From: Cacajao melanocephalus
Lineage: Eukaryota; Chordata; Mammalia; Primates; Pitheciidae
Length of the DNA stretch: 64,000 bases
Reading direction: 5' to 3'
Assembly: GCA_963573385.1 (NCBI GenBank)
Contig: CAUYLG010065978.1
Span: forward strand, 1 to 64,000
The notes beneath the pieces are model-generated. The model had not been told where the DNA came from. It was given only the letters and a program-made list of their open reading frames with translations, and ran no database searches. The position numbers were made by a program, and so were the translations under genes. Positions 57,831-64,000 of the stretch are shown here, piece by piece. The stretch's first letter is position 1. Every line of letters begins with the position of its first letter.

Positions 57831-58163
57831 AGAGGGCTGGTGGGGGGGAGGGGGCGGATGCAGGGCACAAGCAGAGGGCTGGAGGGATGCAGGGCAGGAG
57901 CAGAGGGCTGGGGGGATGCAGGGCATGAGCAGAGGGCTGGGGGGATGCAGGGCAGGAGCAGAGGGCTGGGGGGATGCAGGGCAGGAGCAGAGGGCTGCGG
58001 GGATGCAGGGCAGGAGCAGAGGACTTGGGTGTCAGGGCAGGAGCAGAGGACTGAGGTGTCAGGGCAGGAGCAGAGGGCTCGGGGAGGGGATACAGGGCAG
58101 GAGCAGAGGGCTAGGGGGATGCAGGGCAGAAGCAGAGGGCTGGAGGGGATGCAGGGCAGGAGC
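57831..58163. repeat. 29-bp G-rich minisatellite, about 11 units
   Basis: Units begin AGAGGGCT and end GGGCAGGAGC. The core length is 29 bp; the first unit is 41 bp, two are 27 bp (AGAGGACT...GTGTCAGGGC) and one is 33 bp. Because 29 is not a multiple of three, all three + frames cycle through the same peptide, which explains a repetitive 204-codon frame. The plus strand is G-rich with repeated G-tracts. It lies inside an L2. Confidence 0.97.
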
Positions 58164-58335
58164 AGCTAACTACTGAGGACCAGGTCAGTCAAGGAAGGCT
58201 TTCAGGAGGAGGGGGCACTTTGCCAAATCTTGGAGGTCAAGTACAGTTGGAGGAAAGGAGGAAATAACATCTCACAGAAGGTGACAGAATGGAAGCAGGA
58301 GAAATTTTTACACATTGGCTGAATGACCAGAAAGT
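58164..58335 (-). mobile_element. L2, right of minisatellite
   Basis: 'caaggaaggctttcaggagg' and 'gccaaatcttggaggtcaag' continue the antisense L2. Confidence 0.8.
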
Positions 58336-58564
58336 CCACACAGGTGGAGAAGGGCCCATCAGGGAAACTGCAGCACACGGGCCAGCAGCGGCAGGCTCAG
58401 ACTGGGGGCCTTGCACCCTCCCTCCTAATGCCTTCCTACCTGTCTCTTCTTCTCTATTCAAACCCACATCACAGTTGCCTTCTCTTGTCTCCTTTTCTTC
58501 TCCCCGCTCTCCCTGTGTCACACCCTCCCCAGTCCCTGTTCTGACTGTGATCCTGAGAGGCACT

Positions 58565-58775
58565 GTCAAGAAAGCTCCAACTATGTCTCAGGCACTAGCC
58601 AAGCACTGTACATAGTCTAGCATTTGCACTTAAAACTGTTCTATGAAGCAGGTACTGTTTTCCTGTCTTGCAGTTGAGAAAACAGACCCTGAGAGGCTCA
58701 GGGATTTGTTCAAGACCATGCACAGCTCCTGCAGAGCAGAGTCAGAGATGCACCCAGACCCGACAGACGGTGCTC
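58565..58775 (-). mobile_element. MIR SINE
   Basis: 'ctaccatgtctcaggc'-like start near 58585, 'ttctatgaagcaggtactgtt', 'ccctgagaggctcagggattt', 'gagcagagtcagagatgcacc'. Confidence 0.9.
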
Positions 58776-59434
<659 letters not shown>

Positions 59435-59609
59435 AGAAACCAGCATTCTTGCCTCCCCCTTGCCTTTTCCTGAGCAAATCCTCCTGAATTCGTTATGATC
59501 TATGACACGCATGTTGGCCCGCAGGTGTGTGCTGCAGGGGGAGGGCTTTCGAGTCGGGCTGGCTGGATTTGCTTGGCTGTTCCCATGAAGAAGTGCGCTT
59601 TCCCATGAC

Positions 59610-59765
59610 AAAGCCTATTCACATGTGCTGTCCTGTCTCATTCTTGCAACAGTTATTATTTCCATTTTGCATTTGGAAGAGCTGAAGGTCAGAATACTTT
59701 AGCAGTTAGAGGTGCTACCTGGATTTAGAAAAGAAAGCCTCCTACGTACTCTGCTTTTAAGACCC
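59610..59765 (-). mobile_element. MIR SINE
   Basis: 'gcaacagttattatttccatt' and 'tagaggtgctacctggattta' in inverted MIR order. Confidence 0.7.
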
Positions 59766-60034
59766 AGTCAGAATGCCACCTTCACTCTACAGCCTGGCGT
59801 GGTTCCTTGAAGTGCCCAGCGTAGACCTGAGACCCTGGCAGTACCACACTGCATGACAGGCAAGTGTTCACCTGTCTGTTTCTGCGGCTGGGCTGGGAAT
59901 GCTCTATGTGTCTGCATCACCAGCTCCTTTCTGGCAGTCCTGTGCATGGCAAGCGTGCCACAATTGTGTAGCAAGTGGATGAAGAGGACGACATTAGCCA
60001 CCATATTTGGAGAACAGACTGTCTGTCAATGATG

Positions 60035-60215
60035 GGGACACAGAGTATGTGATCCACCCTCCAAGTTACATGCCATTAGCCACATTTTACAGAGAAGAGA
60101 ACAGGCTCAGAGGGACCTGTCCAAGGTCACATAGCTAGTAAGTGGTATGGCAGAATCTGAATCCATGCCTATCTGATTCCAAATACAGTGACCTTCACTG
60201 CTATCCCACCCATAA
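60035..60215 (-). mobile_element. MIR SINE
   Basis: 'cacattttacagagaagagaac', 'ctgtccaaggtcacatagc', 'tagtaagtggtatggcagaat'. Confidence 0.95.
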
Positions 60216-60594
60216 AGAAATTCTTGTTGACTTTATGAATACCCCCTCCCTCCTTCTCTTCCTTTCCTTCAACTCAGGCCAGCAGGGGTATAGCAGACCA
60301 CGTGGAACTGTGTACCCAGATAATAATCAGGAAGCCTGGCCATAAGCCAAGATGAGGCCAGAAAGAAAGGAGACCAAGCTCTTCACGCCCAGCCGGACTC
60401 ACACCATTCTGTGCCCTCATGCAGATGGGAAAACCAGTGACCAAGGTCCAGAGTCAGGGCTAGAGGTAAACAAATCCAAGAACTTGATCTGAGCCCTAGT
60501 CTGGGCTGTGGTTTCTTCTGCCCAGGCTGACCAAAAGCCAGGAGATTTAGGAAGCTCAGCTCTAAGTGGCCCCAGAAAACCACATCAGGAGCTA
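60216..60594. other. Unique sequence, no gene seen
   Basis: No recognised repeat or gene. Confidence 0.5.
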
Positions 60595-60830
60595 ACAGAT
60601 GTTCCTTCCTCCTCTCTCACCTGGAGAACTCTTGCTCATTCTTGCAGGCCCTGTTGGGATGTCACTCCTCTGAGTGTCTGCTTGGAGCTCAGTCAGTCCC
60701 TCCTGGGCTCCTGCAGTCCGCCAAGCTGCCCACTGTACAATCATTGTGTGTTGTGGTCATCTGCTTTATTATAGGTCTCCCCAGTTTGTGCAGGAAGAGT
60801 GCTCTGTGTTTGCTAAACGAATGGGTCAAT
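60595..60830 (+). mobile_element. L2 3' region
   Basis: 'ctcattcttgcaggccctg', 'gggatgtcactcctctgag' and 'gtgtttgctaaacgaatggg'. Confidence 0.65.
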
Positions 60831-60965
60831 AAAGGAAGAAATGGGCCAGTGAATAAGTGAATCAATAGACAATTACACGAACAAATGAAAAAGGAAGTAA
60901 ATAAATGTATTGATGGGAGGATAAAGACAGCGAATGGAGGAAGTGGCTGGCTGGCTGGGCCAGTG
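60830..60965. repeat. Degenerate (GAAT)n/(AAAT)n stretch
   Basis: GTGAATAAGTGAATCAAT, AACAAATGAAAAAGG and GGCTGGCTGGCTGGG words; probably decayed tail repeat of the L2. Confidence 0.6.
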
Positions 60966-61174
60966 AATGAACTACATGCACTCAGCCCTCCCCATGGTGA
61001 GCTATTCAAAAAGACTGAAACATCTCTTAGCCATAGAAGGCTCCAGAAATAGAAGAGGAGCCAAACAGCAAAGTCTATATTAAAAGCTGCCTGAAGCTGT
61101 AGTCCTATCCCGGCGGGGGGAGTATATGGAGGCAAAGAGGAGCTTTCTGCCCTCACATCCCTCCAAGGGAAGTT

Positions 61175-61330
61175 GGAAAAAGCAGCTTGACTGCTGATTG
61201 GGTTCCACCATTACCGGCTGGGTGACCTTGGGGAAATCAGCACCTCTCTATGGACTTTGGTCTCCCCATCTGTAAAATGAGAGGATTGGGCTGGACTAGG
61301 CAGTTCATAAAGAACTTGTAGCGGAGCAAT
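61175..61330 (+). mobile_element. MIR-family SINE (MIR3-like)
   Basis: 'ggctgggtgaccttggggaa', 'ctccccatctgtaaaatgag' and 'aggattgggctggactagg'. Confidence 0.92.
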
Positions 61331-61675
61331 GCACAGGGAAAGAGTTCCTCAAGGGAAGAGAACCTGCATGTCCATGTCAGTTCCTGTGCTTGAGCCAGGT
61401 CACTGCTCTAATCAGCTCCTGTCATGCCCTTCACTGCATGCCAAGTGCTCAGAAGGAGGGGTCTGGTAGGGCTTCCTGCAGAAGGTGGTGCTGGTGCTGG
61501 GGCAGGAAGGAGAGGGAGAATGTAAATGGGAGAGGGGTTGAGAGGGCTTCTGGATGTGGCACTGAGCATCAGCGATTGTTCCTTCAGGTAAGAGGACATG
61601 AGATGAATGGGATCTGGGAAGAGACAGGCGTCAGCTTCCTGAAGAGCCTTTACACAAACAGCTCAAAGTCCTTTG
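61331..61675. other. Unique sequence, no gene seen
   Basis: No recognised repeat or gene. Confidence 0.5.
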
Positions 61676-61679
61676 GAGA

Positions 61680-61825
61680 CATTGGTCTGCTACTTTCTAG
61701 TTGTGTGTGAGACTCAGGTATGTGTATAGTAAGATGAGACTCATTATGACACCTGTATCATAGGGTTTTCTTGAGGATCAGTGGTGAGTGATGCCCAGTG
61801 CCTGGCAGAGTACTCAGTGGCTCTG
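61680..61825 (+). mobile_element. MIR SINE, sense
   Basis: 'ctactttctagttgtgtgtg', 'gtatcatagggttttcttgag', 'gcccagtgcctggcagagtac'. Confidence 0.92.
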
Positions 61826-61834
61826 CGAGTCAGA

Positions 61835-61960
61835 GGCAGGTGTTATTATTCTTGTACAGTGAAGGCAGTGAGATTCAAAGCGGGGAAGTGATGTGCCCAA
61901 GGTCACACAGCAAGTCAACCCTAGATTTCTGGATGTCCTGCCCCCGGCTTAATCCCCAGC
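61835..61960 (-). mobile_element. MIR SINE, antisense, facing the previous one
   Basis: 'ggcaggtgttattattcttg', 'gtgatgtgcccaaggtcacac' and 'aagtcaaccctagatttc'. Confidence 0.88.
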
Positions 61961-62319
61961 AAATTAGAGGTCAAGGGGGCTATAGATTTAAGACAATGGC
62001 CTCTTCTGTCCTCAAAATGATGCATGACCTAGACCACATGACTCTGAATCAGAGCATTTTCATCCAGAAGAGTGTTTCCCCATTCAAGGTGGCCCTGGGG
62101 AAGCAGGGTGTTTTCCCCTGTGGGCTGCCCCACTGACCCGCCCTGGATTGCTTCCTCTTTGGAAGCCACTCTGGAAGCTGAAAAGCATTCTTCAGCATGG
62201 CTCTGAAGTGGGGAAACCTTGGTCTTCTGAGCTGGAAGCAGCCAAGATGTGCAGTCAAAACTCAGAGAAAAATGGAATTTAGCCACTGGACAGAGGTCCC
62301 TGGCAGTGCCCGTCCTCTC
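61961..62319. other. Unique sequence, no gene seen
   Basis: No recognised repeat or gene. Confidence 0.5.
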
Positions 62320-62432
62320 TCCTGAGCTGTCACTCCCTGCAGGGCAGGGACCCTCTTTTCCTTATTGGTGTTTCCATAGTGCTGAGCACAGGGCTGCGTG
62401 CATGGCAGGTACTTCAGAATGAATAAATAAAT
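62320..62432 (+). mobile_element. L2 3' end
   Basis: 'ctgcagggcagggaccctc', 'agtgctgagcacagggctg' and 'cttcagaatgaataaataaatg'. Confidence 0.9.
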
Positions 62433-62499
62433 GTCACTGTGGGAGATCTGGAGGCCCTCTTAGGCCCTCTTAGATAGATGTGGTCTATCTCTTGTACAT

Positions 62500-62640
62500 T
62501 ATGAATGGCCTGGCAAGGGAAAGGGGCTTTCTCAAGGTCATACAGTCAGCGATGCACACAGAACTGCAATCCACCCTCCTGGACTCCTCTCGGACCACAG
62601 TGTTCCTTCTGCTGCACAACTGCCTTGACCACGGAAACTA
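62500..62640 (-). mobile_element. MIR SINE
   Basis: 'ggggctttctcaaggtcatac' and 'acagaactgcaatccaccc'. Confidence 0.75.
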
Positions 62641-63384
62641 CCCATTTTATTAAAGGAATTTAGAAACACCTTTGAGGTTTGCACTTTCAGCTCGCTGCAC
62701 CATACTTGGCCTAGACACACGCTCACTAAATGTTTGTCAGACTGGACCACAGAATTTCGTGTGTGCTTGATGCTCACTGACATCTTTCCCCGCCTCATCT
62801 GCACCCTTGGTGGTCTCTCCCCAGCTTCAGACTCCTAAGGTATGACAGGTCATGGTAGACCGACTGCTGGGTCAGAATGACCTGTGAATTTCCAGAAATG
62901 GAGATGTTTTCTGGGCTGGAGATGATGATCTCCAAAGACACAAATATGCAAGTTCCCTCTGCTGCCATGGCCAGCAGCTGGGAAAGGCAGGTCCCAAGCT
63001 GGGGTTGGTGGGCTGAGGAGAAGCTTTCCAGGCCCTTTCCAGATGGCTTCCAACACCCGTCAGACTCCCAAAAGGTCTCCAGCCTGTGACACACACAACT
63101 TTCATGACAGGAGAGGAAAACCAAAGTCACGGTCTCCCTCCAGGCATCCCAGATGTCTCTCTCTTCCCACTCACCCATGTGGCAGTGTCTCTGCTGTATT
63201 TTAGAACTGGATTATTCTATGTATGTATTTTTGTTGTATGTTGCAAAAATGCTTCTGAGAATCAGTGCAGGGCTCAGCAAAGCCAGTTGTCTCTAAAACG
63301 CTCTTTGCCTTCATGACCTTTTATTTGCAAAGCGCCTGCTACATGCAATAGAGTGTGCTAGCAATTCTGATGCAATGCCAGGAA
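62641..63384. other. Unique sequence, no gene seen
   Basis: No recognised repeat. A 127-codon minus frame (62795-63178) has no recognisable domain. Confidence 0.5.
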
Positions 63385-63470
63385 ACTCTGGCCGTCACCC
63401 TTATATCCTTAGCATCTAATAAAGAACCCTGAATCCAAATACATAGTAGTCACTGAATAAATGACTGTAA
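63385..63470 (+). mobile_element. L2 3' tail
   Basis: 'tatatccttagcatctaataa' and 'gtagtcactgaataaatgac'. Confidence 0.65.
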
Positions 63471-63484
63471 AGCAAATTAGGGGA

Positions 63485-63700
63485 TGTGACATATATTGAG
63501 TATCTAATGTAGACGAGTCTATACAAGCTCACTAATCCATACCTCAACTAGAAAAGTAGGTCCTGTGAGCCCCACTTGATGGGTAAGGAAACATGTTCAG
63601 AGAGGGAAAGTAAGCTGTCCATGGTCACACATCTAATGAGAGGCAGAAGTGGGGTACAGACTCAGGGCTGTCCATTTGCAAAGCCCATGCCATTTCTGCC
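63485..63700 (-). mobile_element. MIR SINE
   Basis: 'gacatatattgagtatctaat', 'ggtaaggaaacatgttcagag', 'catggtcacacatctaatgag', 'aaagcccatgcc'. Confidence 0.95.
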
Positions 63701-64000
63701 ATCTGTGCTGCTGCAGTCTTCCAGGTCTCTGTTTAGCCAGTGGGATGATTAATATCTACACCCTCTCATCTGGTTCCCTAGATAAGCAGCAGTGTGAGCT
63801 GGCCAGGGGGGTGGGACCCAGGCTATGGTTGACATGTACCTAGCCTACTGCCATGGAGAATGGCTACCTGCTATCTCTACCGAGAATAACAGAATCAATA
63901 AGCCTTGGCCCGGGCTCCACAAGAGGCCAAGTGCAGGACTGAGTGGGCGACCAGGGTCAGGGCCTGGCTGGGGGTCAGGTAGGAATCACTGGGGCCAGCG
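63701..64000. other. Unique sequence to window end
   Basis: No recognised repeat or gene. Confidence 0.5.

Noticed and set aside
57555..58169. 204-codon repetitive frame
   Set aside because: A by-product of the 29-bp minisatellite, which is open in every plus frame. Not a protein gene.

Overview
The window looks like ordinary nuclear DNA of a higher primate, most likely human. It carries twelve Alu elements or fragments (J-, S- and Y-like), MaLR-class LTRs, MER5A and MER1 DNA transposons, L1 fragments, and a very large number of decayed MIR and L2 elements, the mammalian-wide SINE and LINE. I found no protein-coding gene, tRNA, rRNA or snRNA gene I can support. The open reading frames are short, stop-bounded and mostly lie in repeats, so the segment reads as intergenic or intronic DNA. 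Repeat names come from recognising diagnostic motifs by eye; edges are approximate (often 10-30 bp) unless target-site duplications (TSDs) are given. Layout: 1-347 is the 5' end of an L1 pointing left out of the window. 0.4-7.8 kb holds MIR, L2, a solo MaLR LTR and a 3-kb L1 that split a MER5A. 7.8-15 kb is mostly unique with a complete MER1, L2 and MIR pieces and a minus-strand MaLR LTR. 15.9-21.4 kb is an Alu and old-L1 cluster with a Tigger-like transposon. 22-30.5 kb is MIR/L2-rich, with an AluY-like element and an ancient unnamed repeat that recurs three times in the window. 30.9-34.8 kb holds a 49-bp minisatellite, a near-perfect 38-bp hairpin, a long minus-strand L2 and an AluJ whose tail became a 272-bp AAAG tract. 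35-45.6 kb is MIR/L2 separated by unique DNA, including a candidate conserved element near 42.8 kb. 45.7-46.9 kb is a young inverted duplication with about 195-bp arms. 47-53 kb holds MIRs and a MIR-LTR-Alu nest. 53.5-64 kb holds a tandem duplication, a 29-bp minisatellite inside an L2, an AluJ with a perfect TSD, and many MIRs. No genes act together here. The informative content is the layering of insertions (MIR and L2 oldest, then DNA transposons and MaLR, then L1 and Alu) and a few structures that known repeats do not explain: the hairpin at 31612-31697, the inverted duplication at 45766-46822, two minisatellites, and AT-rich unique blocks near 27.2 and 42.8 kb that could be regulatory.
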